Position numbers and translations under genes: made by a program. Shown in pieces: positions 45,191 to 54,438 of a stretch of DNA of 64,000 nucleotides (the first letter of the stretch is position 1; the number at the start of each line of letters is the position of its first letter). Source of the DNA: JAEUMW01 sp963734295 (GTDB lineage Bacteria; Pseudomonadota; Gammaproteobacteria; Burkholderiales; JAEUMW01); the NCBI GenBank assembly GCA_963734295.1, contig CAVTGS010000014.1:124001-188000 (forward strand), in the 5' to 3' direction. The notes below the pieces were generated by a model. The model ran no database searches and had not been told where the DNA came from. It saw nothing but the letters and a program-made list of their open reading frames with translations.

Positions 45191-46510
45191 CTACCTTTTC
45201 GCGTTCAACTCTTCCATCCGGATCCGCGTCACGGCACCTGCGATCGTGGGCAGTTTCTCGATGCGCCCGATCGCAGCGTTCACGTGCTTCTCGCGCGTCA
45301 CGTGGGTGAGCATGATGATGTCCGCGTGCTCTTCACCTTCCTGCGGCTCCTTCTGCATCATCGCATCGATCGAGATCTCCACGTCGGCGAGGATGCGGGT
45401 GATGTCTGCGAGCACGCCCGGCTTGTCGTAGGCGCGCATGCGCAGGTAGTAGGCGCTCTCGACGTCCGCCATCGGCAGGATCGGCAGGTCGGACACCTTG
45501 TCCGGCTGGAAGGCGAGGTGCGGCACGCGGTGCTCGGGGTCGGCGGTGTGCATGCGCGTCACGTCCACGAGGTCCGCCACCACGGCCGACGCCGTCGGCT
45601 CCGCCCCTGCCCCCGCGCCGTAGTAGAGGGTCGCCCCGGCCGCGTCGCCCTTGACGAGCACGGCGTTCATCACGCCGTCGACGTTGGCGATGAGCCGCCC
45701 CTCGGGGATCAGCGTCGGATGCACGCGCAGCTCGATCCCCTCGGGCTTGCGTTTGGTGATCCCCAGGAGCTTGATGCGGTAGCCGAGCTCCTCCGCGTAG
45801 CGGATGTCGAGGCGGGCGAGCTTCGAGATGCCCTCGGTGTAGACGGCGTCGAACTTCATCGGAATGCCGAAGCTGATCGCCGCCATGATGGTGAGCTTGT
45901 GGGCGGCGTCGATGCCCTCGATGTCGAAGGTGGGATCGGCTTCCGCGTAGCCGCGCGACTGTGCGTCCTTGAGCGCGAGCTCGAAGCTCACGCCGCGGGT
46001 GCGCATCTCGGTCAGGATGAAGTTGCTGGTGCCGTTGATGATGCCCGCGATCCATTCGATGCGGTTCGCGGCAAGGCCCTCCCGCAGCGCCTTGATGATG
46101 GGGATGCCCCCGCATACGGCGGCTTCGAAGGCGACCATGACGTTCTTCTTCTGCGCCGCCGCGAAGATTTCGTTGCCGTGCACCGCCAGCAGCGCCTTGT
46201 TGGCGGTCACCACATGCTTGCCGTGCTCGATCGCCGCGAGGATCAGATCCTTGGCAATTGTGTACCCGCCGATCAGCTCGATCACGATGTCGATCTCGGG
46301 ATCGCGCACGACGGAAAACGCGTCATCCGTGACCTGCGCCGCGCCGTTGACGAGGCTGCGCGCCTTCTCCATATCCCGATCGGCGACCGTGCGGATCAGG
46401 ATCTCGCGGCCCGCGCGGCGCGCGATCTCTCCCTGATTGCGGGTGAGCACGGTGAAGGTGCCGCCGCCGACGGTGCCGATGCCGAGCAATCCTGCGTTGA
46501 TGGGTCTCAT
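45191..46510 (-). CDS. hom: Homoserine dehydrogenase
   Basis: A 439-residue enzyme reducing aspartate semialdehyde to homoserine. It starts INAGLLGIGTVGGGTFTVLT (nucleotide-binding GxGxxG), then VVTANKALLAVHGNEIF, the family signature YAEADPTFDIEGIDAAHKLT and a C-terminal ACT domain (YDKPGVLADITRILADVEIS) that usually binds threonine for feedback control. The ATG at 46510 overlaps the stop of the upstream acetyltransferase gene by ATGA. Confidence 0.95.
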   Translation of the reverse strand: MRPINAGLLGIGTVGGGTFTVLTRNQGEIARRAGREILIRTVADRDMEKARSLVNGAAQVTDDAFSVVRDPEIDIVIELIGGYTIAKDLILAAIEHGKHVVTANKALLAVHGNEIFAAAQKKNVMVAFEAAVCGGIPIIKALREGLAANRIEWIAGIINGTSNFILTEMRTRGVSFELALKDAQSRGYAEADPTFDIEGIDAAHKLTIMAAISFGIPMKFDAVYTEGISKLARLDIRYAEELGYRIKLLGITKRKPEGIELRVHPTLIPEGRLIANVDGVMNAVLVKGDAAGATLYYGAGAGAEPTASAVVADLVDVTRMHTADPEHRVPHLAFQPDKVSDLPILPMADVESAYYLRMRAYDKPGVLADITRILADVEISIDAMMQKEPQEGEEHADIIMLTHVTREKHVNAAIGRIEKLPTIAGAVTRIRMEELNAKR

Positions 46511-46945
46511 AGCGTTTTCTTGAAGCCGAAAGTCCTGATCGTGTAGCCGGCGCGAAAGTAGAAGCGATGCGCGCGCTCGCGCTCGGTCCCGGAGTCGAGG
46601 TCCAGCACGACGCAGCCGGCGCGGCGTGCTTTCTCTTCCAACTGGGCGAGCAGCGCGCAAGCCGATGCCGCGGGAGCGGCACTCCGAGTCCACCACCAGA
46701 TCATCGACGTAGAGCTTGCGCCCATGGGAGGTGTTCTCGTGCACGCGAAACACCGCCACGCCGGCGACCTCGCCCGCGTACACGGCCACCATCATGCGTC
46801 CGCCACCGTCGAACACGCGCTCCATGCTTTGCGCGTAGGGCTCCGGGATCTGCGGTCGCAGCTCGCGATGCACCCGCTCCGCTCGCGCGAGCCAGAGCGC
46901 TTCCACCACCTGTCCCGCCTCGTTCGTAATCTCGATGATCTGCAC
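46507..46945 (-). CDS. GNAT-family N-acetyltransferase (one frameshift)
   Basis: The first frame (from 46945) reads MQIIEITNEAGQVVEALWLA, MMVAVYAGEVAGVAVFRVHE and KLYVDDLVVDSECRSRGIG, the start of the acetyl-CoA loop. A one-base shift near 46660 leads to ACALLAQLEEKARRAGCVVL, DLDSGTERERAHRFYFRAGY and TIRTFGFKK, completing a GNAT fold of about 145 residues. The substrate is unknown. The stop overlaps the hom start, so the gene belongs to the same operon. Confidence 0.82.
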
Positions 46946-46960
46946 GACAGCGCGGGTCGC

Positions 46961-48145
46961 CTACAGCAGCCCGTCCTTGCGAAACATTTCCTTGATCCCG
47001 CGCAGAGCCTGCCGGGTGCGGGCTTCGTTCTCAATGAGCGAGAAGCGCACATGATCGTCACCGTACTCGCCAAAGCCCACACCCGGGGACACCGCCACCT
47101 TGGCATCGTTCAGGAGCTTCTTCGAAAACTCGAGCGAGCCCGCGGCCTTGTAGGGTTCGGGAATCGGCGCCCAGACGAACATGGTCGCTTTCGGTATCTC
47201 GATGCCCCACCCCACCTGCTGCAGCCCCTTGCACAGGACGTCTCGCCGATTCTGGTAGGTCTGGCAGATCTGACGCACGGCCTCCTGCGGACCCTCCAGC
47301 GCAACGATGGATGCCACCTGGATCGGCGTGAAGGTGCCGTAGTCGTGATAGCTCTTGATGCGACTCAACGCCGCGACCAGATCGCGATTACCGACCATGA
47401 AGCCCACGCGCCAGCCGGGCATGTTGTAACTCTTCGAGAGCGTGAAGAACTCCACCGCGACTTCCCGCGCCCCGGGCACCTGCAGGATCGAAGGCGCCTG
47501 GTAGCCATCGAACACGATGTCTGCATAGGCGATGTCGTGCACGACGTAGATGTGGTGCTCGCGCGCGAGCTCCACCACGCGCTCGAAGAACGACAGCTCG
47601 ACGCACTGGGTGGTGGGGTTGCTGGGGAAGTTCAGGATCAGCATCTTGGGCCGCGGATAGCTGTCCCTGATGGCCCGCTGCAGCTCTTCGAAGAAATCGA
47701 CACCGCGCGCCATCGGCACGTGGCGGATGTCGGCGCCCGACATCACCGGCCCGTAGATGTGGATGGGATAGCTCGGATTCGGCACCAGCACGATGTCGCC
47801 CGTGTCGAGGGTCGCAAGCGTGAGATGCGCGATGCCTTCCTTCGACCCGATGGTGACGATCGCCTCGCTGTCGGGATCGAGCTCGACCTCGTAGCGCTGC
47901 CGATACCAGTTGCAGATCGCCCGGCGCAACCGCGGAATGCCCTTCGACACCGAGTAGCGATGCGTGTCGGGCCGTTGCACCGTCTCGATGAGCTTGTCGA
48001 CGATGTGCTTCGGCGTCGGGCCGTCGGGGTTGCCCATGCCGAAATCGACGATGTCCTCGCCGTGCTTGCGGGCCGCTGCCTTGAGCTCGCCGGTGATGTT
48101 GAAGACGTACGGCGGCAGACGCCGGATGCGACTGAACTCTTCCAT
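46961..48145 (-). CDS. alaC: Alanine-type aminotransferase AlaC-like, PLP fold type I
   Basis: A 394-residue aminotransferase. It starts MEEFSRIRRLPPYVFNITGE, with VDFGMGNPDGPTPKHIVDKL, TIGSKEGIAHLTLATLDTGD, LNFPSNPTTQCVELSFFERV and the PLP lysine in EFFTLSKSYNMPGWRVGFMV. The arrangement closely fits AlaC (YfdZ), which transfers amino groups between glutamate and pyruvate. It is first in the run alaC-GNAT-hom-thrC on the minus strand, so it may contribute to aspartate-family metabolism here. The exact donor is not certain. Confidence 0.88.
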   Translation of the reverse strand: MEEFSRIRRLPPYVFNITGELKAAARKHGEDIVDFGMGNPDGPTPKHIVDKLIETVQRPDTHRYSVSKGIPRLRRAICNWYRQRYEVELDPDSEAIVTIGSKEGIAHLTLATLDTGDIVLVPNPSYPIHIYGPVMSGADIRHVPMARGVDFFEELQRAIRDSYPRPKMLILNFPSNPTTQCVELSFFERVVELAREHHIYVVHDIAYADIVFDGYQAPSILQVPGAREVAVEFFTLSKSYNMPGWRVGFMVGNRDLVAALSRIKSYHDYGTFTPIQVASIVALEGPQEAVRQICQTYQNRRDVLCKGLQQVGWGIEIPKATMFVWAPIPEPYKAAGSLEFSKKLLNDAKVAVSPGVGFGEYGDDHVRFSLIENEARTRQALRGIKEMFRKDGLL

Positions 48146-48237
48146 GGGGGATGTGGAGACGGGATGGGTGAAGCGAAAAAGATTATGATTCTAGGGCGGG
48201 CCGCGATGCGCCGCAAATCGTTGCCCGGTTACGCCCC

Positions 48238-48609
48238 ATGAAATTCCACCTCGCCAGCGCCCCCGGCTTGAACCTCTTCACGGGTTACGGCGACGGATAC
48301 GTCGCCGTCAATGGCGTGCGCCACGAAGCGAGCCTCGTCGTCCTTCCGGAGCGCATCATCGACCCGTGGGATGTCCCCGCATTCGATGCGCTCGCGCCGG
48401 CCGATTTCGAGTTCCTCGGCGGGCTCGGCGTGGAAGTCGTCGTGCTCGGCACCGGAGCGCGGCTGCGCTTCCCGCCGGTATCCATGCAGAGAATCGTCCT
48501 GCAGGCGGGGACCGGCCTCGAGACCATGGACGCCATGGCGGCGTGCCGGACCTACAACATCCTGGCTGCCGAGGGGAGGAAGGTGGCGGCGGCGATCCTG
48601 CTCGCCTGA
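48238..48609 (+). CDS. Mth938-like (NDUFAF3-type) domain protein
   Basis: A 123-residue protein with MKFHLASAPGLNLFTGYGDG, EFLGGLGVEVVVLGTGARLR and GLETMDAMAACRTYNILAAE. The conserved LGTG and ACRTYNILxxEGR segments place it in the Mth938-like family, related to the mitochondrial complex I assembly factor NDUFAF3. Role in bacteria is unknown. It is convergent with the deacetylase gene and divergent from the aminotransferase. Confidence 0.85.
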   Translation: MKFHLASAPGLNLFTGYGDGYVAVNGVRHEASLVVLPERIIDPWDVPAFDALAPADFEFLGGLGVEVVVLGTGARLRFPPVSMQRIVLQAGTGLETMDAMAACRTYNILAAEGRKVAAAILLA

Positions 48610-48620
48610 GCCGCGCGGCA

Positions 48621-49544
48621 CTACAGCCCCGACAGCACCTTGAGATGGGTCATGACGCTGCGTCCCAGCGCATGCAGCTCGTAGCCCCCCTCGAGCACCG
48701 ATACGATGCGGCCTCGGCAGTGCTTCGCAGCGAGGTCGAGCAGCGTCTGCGTGACCCACGCGTAGTCCGACTCGATCAGGCTGAAGGAGGCCATGTCGTC
48801 GTCCCGGTGGGCGTCGAAACCGGCCGAGATCAGGAGCAGCTCGGGCTCGAACGCATCGATCGCCGGCATCCAGTGCTCGGTCACCGCGTTCCGGAACCGC
48901 TCTCCGCCGGTGTAGGCGGGAAGCGGGATGTTCACCATGGTCGCGGATCGGCTGTCGGCCCCGCTGTAGGGGTAGAACGGGTGCTGGAAGGTCGAGACCA
49001 TGAGCACCCGCGGATCGTCGCGGAAGATGTCCTCGGTGCCGTTGCCGTGGTGGACGTCGAAATCGGCGATGCACACCCGCTTGAGCCCATGATGCTCGAG
49101 AGCGTGGGCGGCGCCGATGGCCACGTTGTTGAAGAAGCAGAACCCCATCGCCCGCTCGCGCTCGGCGTGGTGCCCCGGAGGCCGCACGGAGCAGAAAGCG
49201 GTCTTCTTTTCTCCCGACAGAACGAGGTCGACCGCATACACCACCGCGCCGGCCGCGCGCAGGGCCGCCCGCAGGGAGAACGGGTTCATCGCGGTGTCCG
49301 GATCCAGGTGGTGGATCCCGGCCTTCGGAACCGAGGCGAAGATGCTGTCGATGTACGCTGCGGTGTGCACCCGCTCCAGCTGCGCCCGGTCGGCGGCGGG
49401 GGCGTCGCGGTGGTCCAGATAGTTGATGAGGCCCGACGCGATCAGCTGGTCCTCGACGGCACGCAGGCGCAGGGGACTCTCGGGATGGTACGAGCCCATG
49501 TCGTGTGCGAGGCAATCGGTGTGGGAGATAAACGCGGTGGTCAA
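48621..49544 (-). CDS. Histone deacetylase family (class II-like) protein
   Basis: A 307-residue zinc amidohydrolase of the arginase/deacetylase fold. A TTG start at 49544 was chosen because AAGGAGG lies 6 bp before it and the family begins TTAFISHTDCLAHDMG. Motifs: the active-site His pair in SVRPPGHHAERERAMGFCFF, zinc ligands in CIADFDVHHGNGTEDI and LLISAGFDAHRDD, and GGYELHALGRSV at the end. Bacterial members remove acetyl groups from proteins, polyamines or acetoin-pathway enzymes. The neighbour across a shared promoter region is a Pat-type lysine acetyltransferase, which suggests a writer-eraser pair. Confidence 0.92.
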   Translation of the reverse strand: MTTAFISHTDCLAHDMGSYHPESPLRLRAVEDQLIASGLINYLDHRDAPAADRAQLERVHTAAYIDSIFASVPKAGIHHLDPDTAMNPFSLRAALRAAGAVVYAVDLVLSGEKKTAFCSVRPPGHHAERERAMGFCFFNNVAIGAAHALEHHGLKRVCIADFDVHHGNGTEDIFRDDPRVLMVSTFQHPFYPYSGADSRSATMVNIPLPAYTGGERFRNAVTEHWMPAIDAFEPELLLISAGFDAHRDDDMASFSLIESDYAWVTQTLLDLAAKHCRGRIVSVLEGGYELHALGRSVMTHLKVLSGL

Positions 49545-49585
49545 CTGGCGCCTCCTTCCGGCGCGGGGTCGGTGCGCCCCCTTTC

Positions 49586-49669
49586 TTGACAAATTTGTTG
49601 TATTTTCGAAATGTTATAGTCAGTGCGCGGCAAAGTCCATTATGATCCCGCCACGATATTGCAATGCAA
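49586..49669 (+). promoter_or_regulatory. AT-rich promoter-like region upstream of the Pat acetyltransferase
   Basis: TTGACA (49586-49591) and TATAGT (49615-49620) are strong -35 and -10 matches, but 23 bp apart, too far for a standard pair, so another hexamer must be used with one of them. The palindromes ACAAATTTGT (49589-49598) and TTGCAATGCAA (49659-49669) could be operator sites. The region stands out as AT-rich in GC-rich surroundings. Confidence 0.5.
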
Positions 49670-49725
49670 CATAGGTATCCTTCCGCCCGTCACGATTGCA
49701 AGCGCCTACGAGCCGGCCCGCGTCC

Positions 49726-52425
49726 ATGACTTCACTCTATACCGCTGAACGCCGCTATCTCGCCCAGCTGTTCTCGCCCACCTCGGTCGCCCTCATCGGC
49801 GCGGGTGAGCGCGCAGGCAGTGCGAGCCGGGCGCTCGCCGAGAATCTTCTGCACGGGGGGTTCAAGGGCGAGTGCTACGCTGTGAATCCGCACTATTCGA
49901 CGGTGCTCGGTGCCCCGAGCTACCCGTGCGTGGACACGATCGGAAAACCGATCGACCTCGCGGTCATCGCAACGCCCGCGGAGTCGGTGCCGGAGGTGAT
50001 GGAATCGTGCCGCCGGGCGCGGGTGTTCTCGGCCCTGATCCTGTCCACCGGGCTCAGGCGCGCCTCGCCCACGGGGCAGGCGCTGCTCGACACCACGCTC
50101 GGTATCGCGCGGAAGGCAGGCATTCGCATCCTCGGACCGAATTCGATCGGTCTCGCGCGCCCGGCGCTCGGCTTCAACGCCGCCCTCGTTCATGGCTCGA
50201 TCAAGCCCGGCAGCGTCGCTCTCGTTTCCCAGTCCGGGGCTCTTCTCACGTCCATGCTCGACTGGGCCCGGACCGACGACGTCGGCTTCTCGAGCATCGT
50301 GTCCCTGGGCGACCGGGTCGACGTCAGTTTCTCCGACGTGCTCGACTTCCTCACCACCGATCCGCAGACCGAGAGCATTCTGCTCTACGTCGAGGGCTTC
50401 AATCGCCCCCGGCGCTTCATCTCCGCCCTGCGCGGCGCCGCGCGCATCAAGCCCGTGATCGTGGTGAAGGCCGGGCGGCAGGCGGCCGGGCTGCGGGCAG
50501 CCATCACCCACTCCGGGGCGCTGGTGGGACGGGACGACATTTTCGACGCGGCGCTGCGTCGCGCCGGCGCGGTGCGCGTGCTGACCTATTCGCAGCTCTT
50601 CTCCGCGGCGAAGTGCCTCTCGTCCCGCTACAAGCCCTGCGGCGACCGGCTCGCGATCGTGAGCAACGGCGGCGGTCCGGGGGTGATTGCGGCCGACTGG
50701 GCCATGGACCAGGGCATCCAGGTCGTGGAACTGGCGCCTGCCACCGTCGCCGCCATCCAGAATGTCCAGCCGGAGGGCTATCCCGTGCACAATCCGGTCG
50801 ACATCCAGGAAGACGCGAGCCGTGATCGCTACGCGGCAGCGATCCGCGCCTGCATGGAGGACCAACACGTCGACGGCCTGCTGGTGATCCATACGCCGCA
50901 GGTGGTCACGGATTCGGTCGAGGTGTCCCAGGCGGTGCTCGCGGCGCGGCAGGAGAGCGGCAAGCCCCTCATCGCCTGCTGGATGGGCGATGACCAGGTC
51001 GCGGCGGGGCGGCAGGTGCTGCAGGATGCCGCGATGCCGGTCTTTCGCACGCCCGAGCCCGCCGTCGAAGCCTTCCGCAACATCGTCAACTACTACCGCA
51101 ACCAGCAGCTCCTGATGCAGGTGCCGGGGCCGCTCGAGCGCGAGCAGCCGGCCGATATCGAGGGTGCGCGCATCCTGGTCGAAGCGGTGCTCGCGGAGCG
51201 GCGCAAGATCCTCACCGAGACCGAATCGAAAGCGCTGCTCGCCGCGTTCCGCATCCCGGTCGCGCGGACCGTCGTCGCCCGCTCTCTCGCCGAAGCGATC
51301 GTCAACGCCGAACAGCTCGGCTTTCCGGTGGCGATGAAGATCAGCTCGCTCGACATCGTGCACAAGTCCGAGGCGCGGGGCGTACGGCTCGACGTCCAGA
51401 ACGCGCAGGAGCTGCGAGCCGCCTATACGGACATCATCGCGAGCGTGAAGCGCATCTCGCCCAACGCGCGCATCGAGGGCATCGCGATCCAGCCGATGGG
51501 CGTCAAGCAGAACGGGCGGGAGCTCATGATCGGTGTCGTGACCGACCCGCAGTTCGGACCCGTCATCAGCTTTGGCGCCGGCGGGGCGCTGGTCGAAGTC
51601 CTGGCGGACCAGGCGGTCGCCTTGCCGCCCCTGAACGCTTTTCTCGCGCGCGACCTGATCCACCGGACGCGCATCGCGAAGACGCTGGGGGCCTACCGCA
51701 ACATGCCGCCCGCGAACATCGACGAGCTGGTGGAGGTGCTCGAGCGGGTCTCGGAAATGGTGTCCGAGCTGCCCTGGATCGTGGAGATGGACATCAACCC
51801 CCTGATCCTCGACGAGGAGGGCATCCTCGCGGTCGACGCGCGCATCGTGGTCGACCACCCTTCGCCGGATCTCTTCGGGCGCTACGCCCACATGGCGATC
51901 TGCCCGTATCCGGCGCACCTGACCGAGACGCTGGTCCTGGCCGACAGCACCGAGATCGTCATCCGTCCCATCCGCCCGGAGGACGCGGAGATGGAGCAGG
52001 AGTTCGTCCGCAACCTGTCCGACGAGTCGCGCTACTATCGCTTCATCAGCACCGTGCGCGAACTGTCGCACCGGATGCTGGTGCGCTTCACGCAGATCGA
52101 CTACGACCGCGAGATGGCGCTCGTGGCGGTGACCCAGCAAAACGGCCGCGACGTCCAGATCGGCGTCGCCCGCTACGTCATCAACTCGAGTGGCGATACC
52201 TGCGAGTTCGCGATCGCGATAGCCGACGACTGGCAGAAGCAGGGCATCGGCGGACGGCTGATGGTGAACCTGATGGATGCGGCGCGCGAGAAGGGTCTGC
52301 GCCGGATCGATGGCGACGTTCTCACGTCCAACACCAGGATGCTGCGCTTCATGCAGAAACTCGGCTTCGAGGTCTTGCCGAACGAAGAGGACGCCGACTT
52401 GAAGCGTTGCGTGCGCTCGCTCTGA
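49726..52425 (+). CDS. Pat-type protein lysine acetyltransferase with NDP-forming acyl-CoA synthetase domains
   Basis: An 899-residue protein of the PatZ/Pka architecture. The N-terminal CoA-binding domain (LFSPTSVALIGAGERAGSAS), succinyl-CoA-ligase-like domains (GSVALVSQSGALLTSMLDWA, VKAGRQAAGLRAAITHSGAL with the HSGA His) and an ATP-grasp domain (FPVAMKISSLDIVHKSEARG, WIVEMDINPLILDEEG) cover residues 1-725. The C-terminal GNAT domain (IVIRPIRPEDAEMEQEFVRN, IADDWQKQGIGGRLMVNLMD) transfers acetyl from acetyl-CoA to lysines, in known cases inactivating acetyl-CoA synthetase. The ATG at 49726 fits the family start; a TTG 30 bp upstream is the alternative. Confidence 0.92.
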   Translation: MTSLYTAERRYLAQLFSPTSVALIGAGERAGSASRALAENLLHGGFKGECYAVNPHYSTVLGAPSYPCVDTIGKPIDLAVIATPAESVPEVMESCRRARVFSALILSTGLRRASPTGQALLDTTLGIARKAGIRILGPNSIGLARPALGFNAALVHGSIKPGSVALVSQSGALLTSMLDWARTDDVGFSSIVSLGDRVDVSFSDVLDFLTTDPQTESILLYVEGFNRPRRFISALRGAARIKPVIVVKAGRQAAGLRAAITHSGALVGRDDIFDAALRRAGAVRVLTYSQLFSAAKCLSSRYKPCGDRLAIVSNGGGPGVIAADWAMDQGIQVVELAPATVAAIQNVQPEGYPVHNPVDIQEDASRDRYAAAIRACMEDQHVDGLLVIHTPQVVTDSVEVSQAVLAARQESGKPLIACWMGDDQVAAGRQVLQDAAMPVFRTPEPAVEAFRNIVNYYRNQQLLMQVPGPLEREQPADIEGARILVEAVLAERRKILTETESKALLAAFRIPVARTVVARSLAEAIVNAEQLGFPVAMKISSLDIVHKSEARGVRLDVQNAQELRAAYTDIIASVKRISPNARIEGIAIQPMGVKQNGRELMIGVVTDPQFGPVISFGAGGALVEVLADQAVALPPLNAFLARDLIHRTRIAKTLGAYRNMPPANIDELVEVLERVSEMVSELPWIVEMDINPLILDEEGILAVDARIVVDHPSPDLFGRYAHMAICPYPAHLTETLVLADSTEIVIRPIRPEDAEMEQEFVRNLSDESRYYRFISTVRELSHRMLVRFTQIDYDREMALVAVTQQNGRDVQIGVARYVINSSGDTCEFAIAIADDWQKQGIGGRLMVNLMDAAREKGLRRIDGDVLTSNTRMLRFMQKLGFEVLPNEEDADLKRCVRSL

Positions 52426-52523
52426 CGCGAGAGCCCGCGGGCGAGGCGGGCGGTCGCGAGGAAATCCGTGGCACCAAACTTGCACCCGGCAGGCACGTTT
52501 CCCCCGCCGTCAAAACCCGCACC

Positions 52524-53441
52524 ATGCCTCACCCTGTAGACAGCGTCATTCAGCAGGTCTCCGCCGTCATCCTCGGCAAGGAAAAGCAGATCCGTCTTGC
52601 GGTCGCCTGCCTGCTCGCGCGCGGGCATCTTCTGATCGAGGACCTGCCGGGGGTCGGCAAGACCACCCTCGCCCACGCGCTCGCGATCTCCCTCGGCCTC
52701 GATTTCCAGCGCATCCAGTTCACAGCCGATCTGCTGCCGACCGACATCCTGGGGGTTTCGATACTCGACCGGGAAAGCGGCGAGTTTCGCTTCCATGCCG
52801 GACCGATCTTCGCGCAGGTGATCCTGGCCGACGAGGTGAACCGCGCGACGCCGAAGACCCAGAGCGCGCTCCTCGAAGCGATGGCCGAGCGGCAGGTCAC
52901 CGTCGAAGGCGAGACACGACCCCTGCCGCAACCGTTCTTCGTCATCGCCACCCAGAATCCGTCGCACCAGGTCGGCACCTTCCAGTTGCCGGAATCGCAG
53001 CTCGACCGTTTCCTGATGCGCATCACCCTGGGCTATCCGGACCGCACGGCGGAGCGCTCGCTGCTCGAGGGCGCCGACCGCCGCGACCTGATCGCGAATT
53101 TGCAACCGCGCCTGCGCCCCGAGAACCTGATCTCGCTGCAGCGGCAGGTCACCGGCGTACATGCGTCGTCGGCCCTGCTCGACTACGTGCAGGCACTGAT
53201 CGAGCATTCGCGGCGCGCGCCCGATTTCGTCACCGGTCTCTCCCCGCGCGCCGGACTCGCGCTGCTCGCCTGCGCGCGTGCCTGGGCCTCGATGGAAGGC
53301 CGCGACCAGGTGCTGCCCGAAGACGTGCAGACGGTGCTGCCGGGTGTGATCGGGCATCGCCTGCAAACCGCGAGCGAGCTCACGCGGGTAGACGGCGCGG
53401 AACTGTCACGGAAGCTGCTGTCGGAAGTCGCGATACCCTGA
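52524..53441 (+). CDS. MoxR-family AAA+ ATPase
   Basis: A 305-residue ATPase. Walker A is LIEDLPGVGKTTLAHALAIS, Walker B is VILADEVNRATPKTQSALLE, and the sensor region reads FFVIATQNPSHQVGTFQLPE with the following DRFLMRI. MoxR proteins act as chaperones for neighbouring von Willebrand or DUF58 proteins. It is first in a three-gene set with DUF58 and TgpA-type genes, spaced by 31 bp and an overlap. Confidence 0.93.
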   Translation: MPHPVDSVIQQVSAVILGKEKQIRLAVACLLARGHLLIEDLPGVGKTTLAHALAISLGLDFQRIQFTADLLPTDILGVSILDRESGEFRFHAGPIFAQVILADEVNRATPKTQSALLEAMAERQVTVEGETRPLPQPFFVIATQNPSHQVGTFQLPESQLDRFLMRITLGYPDRTAERSLLEGADRRDLIANLQPRLRPENLISLQRQVTGVHASSALLDYVQALIEHSRRAPDFVTGLSPRAGLALLACARAWASMEGRDQVLPEDVQTVLPGVIGHRLQTASELTRVDGAELSRKLLSEVAIP

Positions 53442-53472
53442 CGGGGTTCTCCGTCGCCACGGGGCAGCGCCC

Positions 53473-54438
53473 TTGATCCACATCCTGAAGCCCTTCATCG
53501 AAGACTGGCTCGCCCGGCCCGGCCGTGCGCAAGCCGGTCCGCTGACGCTTACGCAACGCCGCATCTTCATCCTGCCGACGAAGTATGGCTTCGGCTTCGC
53601 TCCGGTACTGCTCGTCATGCTGGCGGGATCGGTGAGCTACGGTCTTTCGCTCGGCTTCGTGCTCACGTTCCTGCTCGGATCGGTGGCGATCGTGTCGATC
53701 CTGCACGCGTATCGGAACCTGGCCGAGCTGCGCGTCGCGATCGCGCGTGCGGAACCGGTCTTCGCCGGCGCCACCGCACGCTTTCCGGTCCACCTCGAAA
53801 ACCCGTCGCGGCAGGCGCGGTTCTCGGTCGGCCTCGCGCGGCAAGGCGATGAGCAGGGCTTCGCGGACATCCCGTGCGGCGGCCATGGCAGCATCGAGCT
53901 CTGCGTGCCGGCGCCGCGGCGCGGCGTGCTGCGGGCGGGTCGCTTCACGCTCTTCACGCGTTACCCAATGGGCCTCTTCTTCGCGTGGTCGCCCGTGGAG
54001 CTGGAGGCGACCTGTCTCGTCTACCCGCGACCCGACGACGCCCCGCTGCCGCGGCTCGCGCCGCGCGCGCAACTGGGCGACGTGTCCCAGGCGGGCGCGG
54101 GCGACGACGACTTCTCCGGCCTCAAGTCCTATCAGCCGGGAGATTCGCCCCGGCGCATCGCGTGGAAGGCATCGGTCCGCGGCGAGACGCTGCTCACCAA
54201 GCAGTTCGCCGGGCAGGCCGCGCACGAGATGTGGCTCGACTGGAACGACCTGCCGGCGCATTTCGGCGTGGAAGCGCGGCTCTCCCGGCTGACGAGCTGG
54301 GTGTTGCAGGCCGATCGCAGCGGCATCCTTTTCGGCCTGCGCCTGCCTGCCTGCCGCTTCGCCCCGGCTGCGGGCGAGCAGCATCGCCTGCGCTGCCTGG
54401 AGGCGCTGGCACGATTCGACGGCGCGGGGGCGCCATGA
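53473..54438 (+). CDS. DUF58 membrane protein
   Basis: A 321-residue protein with two membrane segments near the N-terminus (FAPVLLVMLAGSVSYGLSLG and FVLTFLLGSVAIVSILHAY) and a cytoplasmic or periplasmic DUF58 domain with DDDFSGLKSYQPGDSPRRIA followed by WKASVRGETLLTKQF, the family signature. A TTG at 53473 is used by default; the frame before it is short. It ends overlapping the next gene by ATGA. DUF58 proteins travel with MoxR and transglutaminase-like proteins, as here. Confidence 0.9.
   Translation: MIHILKPFIEDWLARPGRAQAGPLTLTQRRIFILPTKYGFGFAPVLLVMLAGSVSYGLSLGFVLTFLLGSVAIVSILHAYRNLAELRVAIARAEPVFAGATARFPVHLENPSRQARFSVGLARQGDEQGFADIPCGGHGSIELCVPAPRRGVLRAGRFTLFTRYPMGLFFAWSPVELEATCLVYPRPDDAPLPRLAPRAQLGDVSQAGAGDDDFSGLKSYQPGDSPRRIAWKASVRGETLLTKQFAGQAAHEMWLDWNDLPAHFGVEARLSRLTSWVLQADRSGILFGLRLPACRFAPAAGEQHRLRCLEALARFDGAGAP

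Noticed and set aside
45284..46546. A 420-codon plus-strand frame, and similar long frames at 23519-25339, 24915-26363, 27093-28622 and 13744-15603
   Set aside because: Each is antisense to a well-supported gene (hom, decarboxylase, livM, liv binding protein, tamB) and has biased, domain-free composition.
49732..52485. A 917-codon open frame on the minus strand
   Set aside because: It lies exactly antisense to the Pat-type acetyltransferase, whose motifs are complete. Its translation is rich in Arg, His and Asp with no recognisable domain, the usual shadow of a GC-rich gene.
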